A stretch of DNA of 59,033 nucleotides from Bryobacterales bacterium (GCA_016789755.1 JAEUQG010000102.1:1-59033); one strand, 5' to 3'. Shown: positions 17,096-25,993, counted from the stretch's first letter. Made by a program: numbers and translations. The notes: generated by a model not told the origin, from the letters alone.

Positions 17096-17892
17096 TGGAG
17101 GCGGAAAGCGGCGGTCTTCAGGTGACCGTGTTGGGATCGGGCACCAGTGCCGGCATCCCCACCATCGGCTGCCAGTGCAAAGTGTGTACGTCCGGTGATC
17201 CGCGCGATGCGCGGCTGCGGCCGTCCATTGCCCTGCGCGTCTCCGGCCGCTCGATCGTCATCGACACCTCGCCCGATTTCCGCATGCAGGTGCTGCGGGC
17301 CGGGGTGAAGCGCCTCGATGCCGTTCTGTTCACGCATGCCCACGCCGATCACATCATGGGCTTGGACGACACGCGGCCGTTCAACTTCCGGCAAAGCGGC
17401 GAGATCCCCATCTACGGATCGGAAGAAACTATCGCCGTCATCCAACGCGTGTTCGCCTATATCTTCTCCGACGAAGAGAACGAGAGCTGGGTGCCGAAGA
17501 TCAAGGCGCACACTTTCGGGCCGGAAGAAGAGTTGGATGTACTAGGCATCAAGGTCATGCCCATTCGTGTGTGGCACGGCAAGGGCACGGTATACGGATA
17601 CCGCATCGGCTCGTTCGCCTACCTTACCGATCACAGCGAGATCCCCGAAGAGTCGCTGGCGAAGCTGGAGGGCCTGGATACGTTGTTTCTCGATGCGCTG
17701 CGGCATAAGCCGCATCCCACGCACTCCACCGTGCAGCGGTCCCTGCAGTATGTGGAACGGTTGAAACCGAAACGGGCGTTTTTCACGCACATCTCCCACG
17801 ATCTGCTGCACGCCCGCACCGAAGAGTTGCTGCCGCCGCATGTGCGCCTGGCCTACGACGGACTGACGCTGGAAATCGGAGAAGCCCTCTAG
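17095..17892 (+). CDS. MBL-fold metallohydrolase, PhnP-like
   Basis: 265 residues. The metal motif HxHxDH is present (FTHAHADHIMGLDD, near residues 80-92), with later ligands in YLTDHSE and in the C-terminal FFTHISHDLLH. The N-terminus (LGSGTSAGIPTIGCQCKVC) with its Cys cluster and the following ARLRPSIALRV are typical of the PhnP/YcbJ-like cyclic phosphodiesterase branch. Members cleave cyclic phosphates or similar diesters, but the substrate here is not defined. It is translationally coupled to DUF1844 upstream, and RibF begins directly after its stop with no gap. Confidence 0.88.
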   Translation: MEAESGGLQVTVLGSGTSAGIPTIGCQCKVCTSGDPRDARLRPSIALRVSGRSIVIDTSPDFRMQVLRAGVKRLDAVLFTHAHADHIMGLDDTRPFNFRQSGEIPIYGSEETIAVIQRVFAYIFSDEENESWVPKIKAHTFGPEEELDVLGIKVMPIRVWHGKGTVYGYRIGSFAYLTDHSEIPEESLAKLEGLDTLFLDALRHKPHPTHSTVQRSLQYVERLKPKRAFFTHISHDLLHARTEELLPPHVRLAYDGLTLEIGEAL

Positions 17893-18858
17893 ATGCTTGT
17901 GTACCGGAGTTTGGAGCAAGCGCGCGGCCGCTTCGGACCCAGCGCTCTCAGCATCGGCAATTTCGATGGAGTGCATCTCGGCCACCAGGCTCTGTTCAGC
18001 AAGGTGCGGGAACTGGCGCGTGCGCGGGACTGGAAGGCATCGGTGCTGACCTTCGATCCGCATCCGACTCGCGTGGTCGCGCCGCATCGCGCGCCGAAGT
18101 TGCTGAGCACCGTCGAGCAGCGCTGCCAGTGGATGCGCGAAGCCGGCATCGAACAGGTGTTGATTCTGCCGTTCGATGAGGAACTCGCCTCGAAGACGCC
18201 CGAGGATTTTGTCGAGCATGTTCTGGTGGAGGCGCTCGATGTGAAGGCGGTCTTCGTCGGCAGCAATTTCCGCTTTGGACACCGGCACGCCGGGGATGCC
18301 GCCTTGCTGGATCGTGTAGGCGCGCGGCACGGCTTTGCAGCCGGCGGCATGCAGACGGTGAACTGGCGCGGGCATCTCATTTCGAGCAGCGAAATCCGGC
18401 GCCTGGTGCAACACGGCAGCGTACTGAAGGCGGCGCGGATGCTGGGGCGTTGTTACACTCTGGAGGGCGATGTGGTGCGCGGCCATGGCATTGGGTCCAG
18501 GCAGACCGTGCCCACGCTCAATCTCTCCACCGCGGCGGAAGTGCTGCCGGCCGATGGCGTCTACGTCACCGGGACGGAGTGCGTGGAAACCGGGCGCCGC
18601 TGGCGATCGATCTCCAATATCGGGCGCCGGCCGACGTTCCAGGGCGATGCGCTCTCCATCGAAACCTATTTACTCGATCCGCTCGATTCGGAAACCCCTG
18701 AGAGAATCCGTGTTCTCTTTGCCCACCGCCTGCGCGAAGAGAGACGGTTCGATTCGCCGGAATTACTGAAATTGCAGATAATGCGCGATGTTTCGCGCGC
18801 CCAGGCATGGCACCGCCGCTACTGCCGCATCGCTCCTGCTCGCTATACTGGGAATTAA
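17893..18858 (+). CDS. ribF: bifunctional riboflavin kinase/FAD synthetase
   Basis: 321 residues, normal for RibF. The N-terminal nucleotidyltransferase domain carries SIGNFDGVHLGHQALF (adenylylation site), LTFDPHP and SSSEIRRL near residue 165. The C-terminal flavokinase domain starts near 190 with GDVVRGHGIGSRQTVPTLNL, and continues with ISNIGRRPTF and the VLFAHRLREERRF helix. The protein makes FMN and then FAD from riboflavin and ATP in the cytoplasm. It starts directly after the MBL hydrolase stop. In flavokinase the usual motif is G-x-GRxLGxPTANL; here it is degenerate (SRQTVPTLNL) but the PTxNL core is kept. Assignment is secure. Confidence 0.95.
   Translation: MLVYRSLEQARGRFGPSALSIGNFDGVHLGHQALFSKVRELARARDWKASVLTFDPHPTRVVAPHRAPKLLSTVEQRCQWMREAGIEQVLILPFDEELASKTPEDFVEHVLVEALDVKAVFVGSNFRFGHRHAGDAALLDRVGARHGFAAGGMQTVNWRGHLISSSEIRRLVQHGSVLKAARMLGRCYTLEGDVVRGHGIGSRQTVPTLNLSTAAEVLPADGVYVTGTECVETGRRWRSISNIGRRPTFQGDALSIETYLLDPLDSETPERIRVLFAHRLREERRFDSPELLKLQIMRDVSRAQAWHRRYCRIAPARYTGN
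18844..18849 (+). promoter_or_regulatory. possible -10 box (TATACT) upstream of the LacD-type gene
   Basis: TATACT lies at the very end of ribF, 37 bases before the TTG start, in AT-richer DNA. No convincing -35 hexamer is seen 16-18 bases further up. The same hexamer precedes both Oar-like genes at 22.5 and 27.6 kb, which is the main support. Confidence 0.25.
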
Positions 18859-18885
18859 CCTGTTCGCTAAAGGAGAGATGTAGTC

Positions 18886-19893
18886 TTGTCCATATCTGAA
18901 GGTAAGTTAAAGCACATGAAAGCGCTGTCCGATGCGCGTGGCGTGATCGCCGCCGCCGCCATGGATCAGCGTGGCAGCTTGCAGAAGTCCATTGCCGCCG
19001 CCAAGGGCGTCGACCCGAAGTCGGTGACCGCGGAGATGATGGAAGAGTTCAAGATCGCCGTGACGCGAGTGCTGACTCCCCACGCCAGCGCGATCCTGCT
19101 GGATCCCGAGTTCGGAATCCCCGCCACCAAAGTGCGCAGCTCCAACGCCGGATTGCTGCTGGCCTATGAGTTGAGCGGATACGACAACACACAGCCCGGC
19201 CGCCTGCCCGATCTGCTTCCCCATGTGTCCGTGAAGCGTATTAAGGATTGGGGCGGAGACGCGGTGAAGATTCTCATTTACTACACCCCGTTCGACGATG
19301 CCGCCGTTAACGACATCAAGCATTCCTTCATTGAACGCATCGGCGCGGAGTGCGAATACCACCAGATCCCGTTCTTCCTCGAGTTCATCGGATACGACCC
19401 CAAGGGCGGCGATGAAAAGGGTGTGGAGTTCGCCAAGATCAAACCTGAGATCGTGAAGCGCAGCATGGAGGAGTTCTCCAAGCCCTACTACAACGTCGAC
19501 GTGCTCAAGGTGGAAGTACCCATCAACGCCAACTTTGTCGAAGGCAGCAGCGTGTACAAGGGCCAGAAAGCGCAGTCGATGGAAGAGGCCAAAGACCTGT
19601 TCCGCGCCTGCGCCGAAGTGGCCAAGAAGCCGTTCATCTACCTCAGCGCCGGCGTGAGCAACGATCAGTTCACCGAATCGCTGCGCATGGCCGCCGAGGC
19701 AGGCACCGACTTCTCCGGCGTGCTCTGCGGACGCGCCACCTGGAAGGAAGGCATCCCCGTGTACGCCAAGCAAGGCGCCAAGGCTCTGGAAGATTGGCTG
19801 CTCGGCGAAGGCGTGAAGAACATCAACGCCGTCAACGACGCGCTGAAGCCCGCCAAGCCGTGGTACGCCAAGCTCGGCTTGACCGGCATCTAG
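18886..19893 (+). CDS. lacD: LacD-type tagatose-1,6-bisphosphate aldolase
   Basis: 335 residues of the class I aldolase family of LacD. The family phrases are AMDQRGSLQKSI, ILLDPEFGIPA, DAVKILIYYTPF and VLKVEVPIN, where the Lys of the last is the Schiff-base residue. ACGVSNDQF-like SAGVSNDQF and CGRATWKEG also fit. The reaction is cleavage of tagatose 1,6-bisphosphate, and usually also fructose 1,6-bisphosphate, to DHAP and glyceraldehyde 3-phosphate. The start is a TTG at 18886, with a strong AAGGAG about 10 bases upstream; an ATG 30 bases further in lacks one. No other lac/tagatose genes are near, so it may act as a general glycolytic aldolase. A TATACT box at 18844 could give it its own promoter. 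Confidence 0.85.
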   Translation: MSISEGKLKHMKALSDARGVIAAAAMDQRGSLQKSIAAAKGVDPKSVTAEMMEEFKIAVTRVLTPHASAILLDPEFGIPATKVRSSNAGLLLAYELSGYDNTQPGRLPDLLPHVSVKRIKDWGGDAVKILIYYTPFDDAAVNDIKHSFIERIGAECEYHQIPFFLEFIGYDPKGGDEKGVEFAKIKPEIVKRSMEEFSKPYYNVDVLKVEVPINANFVEGSSVYKGQKAQSMEEAKDLFRACAEVAKKPFIYLSAGVSNDQFTESLRMAAEAGTDFSGVLCGRATWKEGIPVYAKQGAKALEDWLLGEGVKNINAVNDALKPAKPWYAKLGLTGI

Positions 19894-19907
19894 TTTGGGT
19901 TCGAACG

Positions 19908-19940
19908 AAGGCGGAACGTTTCGCGGCGCTCCGCCTTTCC
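19908..19940 (+). terminator. hairpin between convergent lacD and serA
   Basis: An 8-bp stem (AAGGCGGA / TCCGCCTT) with a loop of about 14 bases lies 15 bases after the aldolase stop and is followed by a short T/C run. Reading from the other strand the stem also has an adjacent A/T-rich flank, so it may end transcription from both sides. The T-tract is short, hence moderate confidence. Confidence 0.45.
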
Positions 19941-19953
19941 TGTATTAATACAG
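19940..19953. repeat. 14-bp perfect palindrome CTGTATTAATACAG
   Basis: A perfect AT-rich inverted repeat that includes the serA stop codon (TAA) and lies directly next to the lacD/serA terminator hairpin. It could be a protein-binding site or part of the bidirectional terminator. It stands out in a region of high G+C. See the skew finding for why its position is of interest. Confidence 0.4.
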
Positions 19954-21177
19954 AATCCGCGAGCGGATCGTGCCCGCCACCTGCCCCAGCCTGCGTTTTA
20001 CCTGCAACCCTTCCCCTTTCGCATCGACGTCGATCACCACATAGCCGATCTGCGGATTCGTCTGCAAGTACTGCCCGACGATGTTCATTTTCTGGCGCGA
20101 GAAAATCGAGTTGATCTCCGACAGCACGCCCGGCTGATTGCGATGGATGTGCAGCAGGCGGTGCTGGCCCGGATGCTCCGGCAGCGACACCTCGGGGAAG
20201 TTCACCGCGCTCAACGTCGATCCGTTGTTGCTGTACTTGATCAGCTTGCCCGCCACTTCGATGCCGATGTTCTGTTGCGCCTCAGCGGTGCTGCCGCCGA
20301 CATGCGGCGTGAGGATCACGTTGTCGCGGCCGCGCAAGGGCGAAACAAATTCCTCGCCCGCTGTTTTGGGCTCGACCGGGAAAACATCGAGCGCCGCCCC
20401 CGCGATGTGACCGGAATCGAGCGCCGCCACCAGCGCATCGATCTCCACCACGGTGCCCCGCGCGGCGTTCACCAGCTTTGCTCCGCGCTTCATCTTTCCC
20501 AATTCCGCCGCCCCGATCATGTGATGTGTCTGCGCGGTTTCCGGCACGTGCAGCGTGAGCACGTCCGCTGCCTCCAGCAGCTCCGCCAGCGAGTCCGCCG
20601 CCCGCGCATTGCCCAGCGCCAGCTTCGTTTCGATGTCGTAGTAGAGCACCTGCATGCCCAGCGATTCGGCCAGCAACCCGACCTGCGTGCCGATGTGTCC
20701 GTAGCCCACGATGCCCAGGCACTTGCCGCGCACTTCGTTCGACCCGGCGGCCGTCTTCACCCACCCGCCGCGGTGCGCCATCGCGTTCCGTTGCGGGATG
20801 CCGCGCATGAGAAAGACAGTCTCCGCCAGCACCAGTTCCGCCACGCTCCGCGTATTCGAAAACGGCGCGTTGAACACGGGAATGCCCAACGACTGCGCCG
20901 CGCTCAGATCCACCTGATTGGTGCCGATGCAGAAGCAGCCCACGGCGATCAGCTTCGATGCCTGGCGCAGCAACGGTTCGGTCAGTTGGGTTGCCGAACG
21001 GATCCCCAACAGGTAGGCGCTCCCGATCGCTTTGGCCAGTTGCGCCTCGGGCAGAGACTTCTCGTGGTATTCCACCTGCGTGTATCCGTCGTTCTCGAAT
21101 AGCTTCACGGCGCTGGGATGCACGCCTTCGAGCAACAACACCTTGATCTTGCTCTTGTCGAGTGAGGTTTTCTTCAT
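19945..21177 (-). CDS. serA: D-3-phosphoglycerate dehydrogenase
   Basis: 410 residues from ATG 21177 (MKKTSLDKSKIKVLLLEG), the same length as the E. coli enzyme. The catalytic domain has the NAD-binding GYGHIGTQVG, the active-site Arg in NAARGTVV and the catalytic His in LTPHVGGSTAEAQ. A C-terminal ACT domain (residues about 335-410, NQPGVLSEINSIFSRQ) is where serine binds as a feedback inhibitor in the E. coli type. The enzyme oxidises 3-phosphoglycerate in the first step of serine synthesis. serB and serC are not nearby. The start is only 33 bases from the divergent ThuA-like gene, and the stop faces lacD. Confidence 0.93.
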   Translation of the reverse strand: MKKTSLDKSKIKVLLLEGVHPSAVKLFENDGYTQVEYHEKSLPEAQLAKAIGSAYLLGIRSATQLTEPLLRQASKLIAVGCFCIGTNQVDLSAAQSLGIPVFNAPFSNTRSVAELVLAETVFLMRGIPQRNAMAHRGGWVKTAAGSNEVRGKCLGIVGYGHIGTQVGLLAESLGMQVLYYDIETKLALGNARAADSLAELLEAADVLTLHVPETAQTHHMIGAAELGKMKRGAKLVNAARGTVVEIDALVAALDSGHIAGAALDVFPVEPKTAGEEFVSPLRGRDNVILTPHVGGSTAEAQQNIGIEVAGKLIKYSNNGSTLSAVNFPEVSLPEHPGQHRLLHIHRNQPGVLSEINSIFSRQKMNIVGQYLQTNPQIGYVVIDVDAKGEGLQVKRRLGQVAGTIRSRILY

Positions 21178-21193
21178 GCGGGGGAAAACCTTT

Positions 21194-21199
21194 ATTATA
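21194..21199 (-). promoter_or_regulatory. TATAAT box in the serA/ThuA divergent gap
   Basis: The 33-base gap between the two divergent starts holds an AT-rich segment that reads TATAAT on the minus strand. With a normal -10 to start distance the serA leader would be about 10 bases, so transcripts may be near-leaderless. No Shine-Dalgarno is seen before the ThuA-like ATG. No -35 element is recognisable. Confidence 0.3.
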
Positions 21200-21210
21200 A
21201 GATTTCCACT

Positions 21211-22071
21211 ATGCGCACCGCCCTGTTGCTCGCTTTCGCCTGCGTTGCCTTCGCGGCCCCCCGTAAGGTTCTCATCGTCGACGGCCAGAACAACCACAAG
21301 TGGCAGGAAACCACGCCCGTGATGAAGAAGATCCTCGAAGACACGGGATTGTTCCAGGTCGATGTCGCCACCGCCCCGCCCAAGGGCGCGGACATCTCCG
21401 CCTTCCGGCCGAAGTTCAAGGACTACGCGGTCGTGCTTTCCAACTACTCAGACTTTGGCGGGGGAAGCGTGTGGCCGGAACAAACGCAACGGGACTTTGA
21501 GGAGTACGTTCGCAACGGCGGCGGATTCGTCTCCGTGCACGCCGCCGACAACGCGTTTCCTAACTGGCTGGAGTACAACAAGATGATCGCCATCGGCGGC
21601 TGGATGGGGCGCGATGAAAAGTCCGGCCCCTATGTCCGCTGGCGCAACGGCAAGATCGAGCGCGACACCACGCCTGGCAAGGGCGGCCACCATGGCCGGC
21701 CGCACGAATACAAGGTCGCGGTTCGCGACACCAAACACCCCATCGTCAAGGGACTGCCCGCCGAATGGATGCATGCCAAGGATGAACTATACGACAGCCT
21801 GCGCGGGCCGGCGGAAAATCTGGCCGTGCTGGCCACTGCGTATTCCGACAAATCGACCGGAGGAACGGGAGAGCATGAACCGGCGCTGATGACAATTTCC
21901 TACGGTAAAGGCAGGGTTTTTCACACCATCCTGGGGCACGATGTTCCGGCCATGCAATGTGCGGGGTTCATTGTCACCCTGCAGCGGGGCGTGGAGTGGG
22001 CAGCCACGGGCAAGGTGACGCAGAAGGTGCCCAAGGACTTCCCCACCGCCGGCAAACTCAGCGTTCGCTAA
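21211..22071 (+). CDS. secreted ThuA-like (trehalose-utilisation-type) protein
   Basis: 286 residues with a signal peptide (MRTALLLAFACVAFAA). The ThuA glutamine-amidotransferase-like fold is indicated by KVLIVDGQNNHKWQETTPV at the front, YVRNGGGFVSVHAADNAF near residue 110 and the late GKGRVFHTILGHDV. The central HPIVKGLP is also typical. ThuA-like proteins of Acidobacteria and Planctomycetes are widespread, are exported and have been linked to carbohydrate handling, but no reaction is established for most. The C-terminus overlaps the 3' end of a small convergent gene by 4 bases. Confidence 0.85.
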   Translation: MRTALLLAFACVAFAAPRKVLIVDGQNNHKWQETTPVMKKILEDTGLFQVDVATAPPKGADISAFRPKFKDYAVVLSNYSDFGGGSVWPEQTQRDFEEYVRNGGGFVSVHAADNAFPNWLEYNKMIAIGGWMGRDEKSGPYVRWRNGKIERDTTPGKGGHHGRPHEYKVAVRDTKHPIVKGLPAEWMHAKDELYDSLRGPAENLAVLATAYSDKSTGGTGEHEPALMTISYGKGRVFHTILGHDVPAMQCAGFIVTLQRGVEWAATGKVTQKVPKDFPTAGKLSVR

Positions 22072-22346
22072 TCGACAAACCCGCGCCAGACGTTGCCTTT
22101 TTCGTCGCGCAGAATGACGCCCCAGCTATCCTGGATGCCGCTGATGGTCTTGCCGTTGGAGTCGCGGAAGCGATAGTGCACGGTGTCGTCGGATTGGCGT
22201 TCGGCCGACCCGCGCCAGACGTTGCCGAATTCATCGCGCAGGCGGATGAAATCGCCATAGCCGGACCCATACACGACATTCTTGGTTTTGAGGGATTCAA
22301 AGCGGTAGAATCCGTCCGTGGAGCCGAGTCTTCGCCTTCTTCGCAT
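22068..22346 (-). CDS. small WRG-repeat hypothetical protein
   Basis: 92 residues. It contains two near-identical elements, LRDEFGNVWRG and LRDEKGNVWRG, about 38 residues apart, with a looser third one between (FRDSNGKTISG). This looks like a small beta-rich repeat protein rather than a chance frame. The Arg-rich N-terminus (MRRRRRLGS) may be an over-extension: no Shine-Dalgarno precedes the ATG. The stop overlaps the ThuA-like stop region by 4 bases. No family was recognised, and no signal peptide or membrane segment is seen. Confidence 0.5.
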   Translation of the reverse strand: MRRRRRLGSTDGFYRFESLKTKNVVYGSGYGDFIRLRDEFGNVWRGSAERQSDDTVHYRFRDSNGKTISGIQDSWGVILRDEKGNVWRGFVD

Positions 22347-22473
22347 GGTACGCCCCCATTATCGTCGCCCCTGCAATTCGGGCATATCGGCGATTCGCCG
22401 TAAGTAGTTCTCAGGCTTCAACTGAGCCGTACTAGAGAGAACCACCGGTACCCCCTCCCGCGAAGGGACGTTC

Positions 22474-22479
22474 TATACT
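22474..22479 (+). promoter_or_regulatory. possible -10 box (TATACT) before the first plus-strand Oar gene
   Basis: TATACT 53 bases before the ATG in an otherwise gene-free 185-base gap. The matching hexamer before the second Oar gene (27577) is in a similar place. No clear -35 is seen. The rest of the gap holds only a weak hairpin (CTCAG / CTGAG) at about 22411-22427. Confidence 0.3.
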
Positions 22480-22531
22480 GGTTGTGATTCAGGTGTCCGG
22501 GGCCATCCCCCGTTTGGAGGTTTCTGTTTCC

Positions 22532-25500
22532 ATGTTTCGAATTCTGCAACTCGGCTTGGTCCTCCTTGCCGCGTCATGGGCTTCCTATGCCCAGGAAGTC
22601 CGTGCCAGCATATCCGGTTTGATTACTGACCAAAGTGGTTCGCCCGTTCCGGGCGCTGCCGTCACCGTCACCAGTACGGCGACCGGAACCGTCATCACCA
22701 CGCAAAGCAACGAATCCGGACTTTACTTAACTCCGTTCCTCACCCCCGGCGCATACACGCTGGCGGTGGAAAAAGATGGGTTTCGCCGCTCTCAGCGCGA
22801 AAACATCGTGCTGCAAACTCTGGACAAGGCCCGCGTCGACGTGCAGTTGCAGGTGGGTGCTGTTTCCGATAGCGTGACCGTCACCGATACGGTGAGTGCG
22901 CTGCAAACCGAAACTGCCAGCCGCAGCCAGATCATTTCCAACGAACTGATCGCCAACATCCCCACTCAGGGCCGCAACCCGTTCCAGATTGCCTGGTCGG
23001 CGCCTGGCGTCGTGAAGACCGGCGGATGGCGCTATCTGCGCTCTTTCGATATCGCCGGCACATCCAATTTCTCCGTCAACGGCGGACGCAACCGCGAGAA
23101 CGAAGTCCTCATGGACGGCATCAGCAATGTGCGCTCGAACCGCACCGTGATCCACGTTCCCACCATGGACTCCGTGCAGGAATTCAAGATCCTCACCAAT
23201 ACCTACGATGCGCAGTACGGACGCACCGGCGGCGGCATCGTGACCATCGTTTCCAAGTCCGGCGGCAACCAGTTCCACGGCACGCTCTATGAGTACTTTC
23301 AGAACTCCAAGCTGAACGCCAATCAGACCGAGTTGAATGCCGGGGGCATCCGCAAACCGCCAAACAATATCAATGACTACGGCTTTGAAGTGGATGGCCC
23401 GGTCCTTATTCCCGGCGTCTTCAACGGCAAAAACCGGCTCTTCTGGCTGCTCTCCTACGAAGCGATGCGCCAGCGCTCGGCCGATCCGGCGGTGGCCACG
23501 GTGCCCGAAATGGAATGGCGCACCGGCGACTTCTCCACGCTGCTGAACGCGCAGGGCGCGCAGGTCGGCATCTTCGATCCCCTCACTACGCAGAATGACG
23601 GCACTCGCCAGCAGTTCGCCGGCAACCGCATCCCGGCCAGCCGCCTCAGCCGCACCGCTGTGGAAGCCTTCAAGTTCTATCCCGCTCCCACTTCCGCCGG
23701 TGTCGGTCCCGCCAAGACGCTCAACTTCCCCTTCCCCTCTCGCTGGGTCGGCAACATGGACCAGTGGACGGGCCGCATCGATTTCAATATCAATTCCCGC
23801 AACGTCACCTATTTCCGTTACGGGCAGAATCCGTTCAATGAATACCGCGGTCTGGTCTTCATCCAGAACCCCAGCGATTCGAATCCGGCGGAGCCGACCG
23901 GCAACGCCCCGCTCATTCGCAACGGCCGCAACTGGGCCTTCAACTGGACGTCTACTCTCAGCCCAACCATGACCTTCAACCTGCGCTCCGGACTCAGCCG
24001 TTGGGAAGAGACCACCGGCAGTTCCTACGGCACCGGGTTCGACCAGAGTCAACTGGGCATCGATGCCGCGCTCACCCGGCAGTTCACGCGCGTCGGCTTT
24101 CCGCAGTTCAACTTCGGAACCTATCAGTCGATGGGGCCCAGCCGCCTCATCAGCTACGGCGCCAACGACGTCTACACCTTGCAGCCGAACTTCAATCTGG
24201 TTCGCGGCAAGCATTTCTTCAAGTTCGGTATGGAAGCTCGCCGCTACAACGACAACACGTTGAACCCCGGTCTCGCCGTCGGCTCCTACACCTTCGGCCG
24301 CAACTGGACGCAGCGTCAGTCCAACCAGGCCGATGCCACCTCCGGCAACGAGATCGCCACCTTCCTGCTTGGCTACCCCACGTCCGCCTTCGTCGACAAC
24401 AACATCGATCCGGCATTCCGGCACAACTTCTACGCCGGCTTCTTCCAGGATGACTGGAAGGTCACTCAGCGGCTCACCCTCAACGTCGGAGTGCGATGGG
24501 ACTACGAAGCTCCCAGCTTCGAACGCTTCGACCGCATGGTGAACGGCCTCGACGTTAACGCCGCCAGCCCCATCGCCTCCCGCGTGCAGGGCCTCAGCCT
24601 CAAGGGTGCTGTGCTGTTCGCCAACGCCAACGGCCAGCCTCGCGGCGCCTACACGCCGGACAAGAACAACTGGGCGCCCCGCATCGGTGCGGCCTACCGT
24701 CTGAAGGACAAGTGGGTTCTTCGCGGCGGCTACGGCCTCTACTACTTCGGCGACGATCTGACGGGTTCGAACCAAGGCTACAGCCAGCGCACGAACGCCG
24801 TCGTCACCGTGGATAGCTTCCGCCCGGCGGTGAATCTCTCCAACGCGTTTGCACTGCAGCCCAACGGCCAGTTGCTCGCTGCCGTAGGCAATGCCGAAGG
24901 TGCGGCCAGCTTCCTCGGTCAGGGGATCTCTGTCCAACAGCGTGACCGCGCGGTTGCCTTCTCGCATCAGTACTCGTTCGATATCCAGCGCGAACTCCCG
25001 AAGGGTCTGCTGGTGGAAGCCGGCTACGTCGGCAACCTCACCCGTAAGCTGCCGTTCGCGGCAGGGGCGAACTTCATCCCCGCCACCGAACTGCAGCGCA
25101 ACAGCGGCACCGCGGCCACGGCCTACTACAACGAACAGGTTCCCAATCCCATGGCGGGCTTGATTCCCGTCAACGCCGCGCTGAACCGCGCCACAGTTAC
25201 TCGTCAAACCCTGCTGACGGCGTTCCCGCAGTATGCCGGAGTCTCCATCAACGGGCTCCCCATCGGGGCGCAGCGCTACGACAGCGTCCAAGTGAAAGTC
25301 ACCAAGCGCTTCTCCGATGGCCTTACCTTCCTCGGCAGCTACACTGTGGGCAAGACGCTCGAACAGGTGAGCCTGCTCAACGCCCAGGACTTCAACCTCG
25401 CCAATCCCGATTCCACCCCGCTCGTGAAGCAGTCCGCCGACCAGATCGACGTTCCACAAAAGTTCAATGTCACGGGCGTGTATGACCTGCCCTTCGGAAA

Positions 25501-25993
25501 AGGACGCAGATTCGGTGGCGCGGCGCCCACGGCTCTCGACTTCATTATCGGCGGCTGGTCGCTCAACGCCAATGTCACCTATCAGAGCGGCTGGGCCATC
25601 AACTATCCCAATGCCGCGCAGGTGGCGCCCGGCAGCGCGAAACTCGACAATCCAACCGTCGGACAGTGGTTCAACACCTCGTTGTGGAACAACCCTGCCA
25701 CCGGCCGCCCGGTCACGGCGCAGCAGCCGTTCACACTGCGCAACTTCCCGTTGCGCTTCAGCGACGTGCGCGTCCCCGGCTATCAGAACTGGGACGCCTC
25801 GCTCGCCAAGTACTTCCCCATCCACGAGCGTGTCCGCCTGCAGTTCCGCTTCGAGATGGTGAACGCTTTCAACCATCCCTGGTATACGGGCATCGCCTCT
25901 GTGGACGTAACCAACCCTCAGTTCGGCCGCTTGAATCCGGCGCAGGGCAACCTGCCCCGCTTCCTCAAACTCGGTCTACAACTGAGCTGGTAA
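22532..25993 (+). CDS. Oar-like TonB-dependent receptor with carboxypeptidase-regulatory domain
   Basis: 1153 residues from ATG 22532, with TTTGGAGG 11 bases upstream. The signal peptide is MFRILQLGLVLLAASWASYA. A carboxypeptidase-regulatory-like domain spans about 22-105 (GLITDQSGSPVPGAAVTVT). The plug domain contains IPTQGRNPFQIAWSAPGV and YGRTGGGIVTIVSKSGGNQF. A beta-barrel follows (DDWKVTQRLTLNVGVRWDY, WDASLAKYFPIHERVRLQFR) and ends with LGLQLSW, the expected aromatic outer-membrane terminus. Such proteins are numerous in Solibacter relatives and are thought to import polymers or act in surface structure. The gene is followed after 60 bases by a dioxygenase and then a second receptor of the same build. 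Confidence 0.9.
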   Translation: MFRILQLGLVLLAASWASYAQEVRASISGLITDQSGSPVPGAAVTVTSTATGTVITTQSNESGLYLTPFLTPGAYTLAVEKDGFRRSQRENIVLQTLDKARVDVQLQVGAVSDSVTVTDTVSALQTETASRSQIISNELIANIPTQGRNPFQIAWSAPGVVKTGGWRYLRSFDIAGTSNFSVNGGRNRENEVLMDGISNVRSNRTVIHVPTMDSVQEFKILTNTYDAQYGRTGGGIVTIVSKSGGNQFHGTLYEYFQNSKLNANQTELNAGGIRKPPNNINDYGFEVDGPVLIPGVFNGKNRLFWLLSYEAMRQRSADPAVATVPEMEWRTGDFSTLLNAQGAQVGIFDPLTTQNDGTRQQFAGNRIPASRLSRTAVEAFKFYPAPTSAGVGPAKTLNFPFPSRWVGNMDQWTGRIDFNINSRNVTYFRYGQNPFNEYRGLVFIQNPSDSNPAEPTGNAPLIRNGRNWAFNWTSTLSPTMTFNLRSGLSRWEETTGSSYGTGFDQSQLGIDAALTRQFTRVGFPQFNFGTYQSMGPSRLISYGANDVYTLQPNFNLVRGKHFFKFGMEARRYNDNTLNPGLAVGSYTFGRNWTQRQSNQADATSGNEIATFLLGYPTSAFVDNNIDPAFRHNFYAGFFQDDWKVTQRLTLNVGVRWDYEAPSFERFDRMVNGLDVNAASPIASRVQGLSLKGAVLFANANGQPRGAYTPDKNNWAPRIGAAYRLKDKWVLRGGYGLYYFGDDLTGSNQGYSQRTNAVVTVDSFRPAVNLSNAFALQPNGQLLAAVGNAEGAASFLGQGISVQQRDRAVAFSHQYSFDIQRELPKGLLVEAGYVGNLTRKLPFAAGANFIPATELQRNSGTAATAYYNEQVPNPMAGLIPVNAALNRATVTRQTLLTAFPQYAGVSINGLPIGAQRYDSVQVKVTKRFSDGLTFLGSYTVGKTLEQVSLLNAQDFNLANPDSTPLVKQSADQIDVPQKFNVTGVYDLPFGKGRRFGGAAPTALDFIIGGWSLNANVTYQSGWAINYPNAAQVAPGSAKLDNPTVGQWFNTSLWNNPATGRPVTAQQPFTLRNFPLRFSDVRVPGYQNWDASLAKYFPIHERVRLQFRFEMVNAFNHPWYTGIASVDVTNPQFGRLNPAQGNLPRFLKLGLQLSW

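Noticed and set aside
21184..21210. dif recombination site in the serA/ThuA gap
   Set aside because: The AT-rich imperfect palindrome has the right size and lies at the skew switch, but it does not match the XerC/XerD half-site consensus (TATAA-6-TTATG). Kept only as a place to search.
22727..25876. Minus-strand open frame of 1049 codons opposite the first Oar receptor
   Set aside because: The plus-strand frame has a full receptor with signal peptide, plug and barrel. The antisense translation is low-complexity Gly/Ala/Glu/Val-rich text with no known motif.
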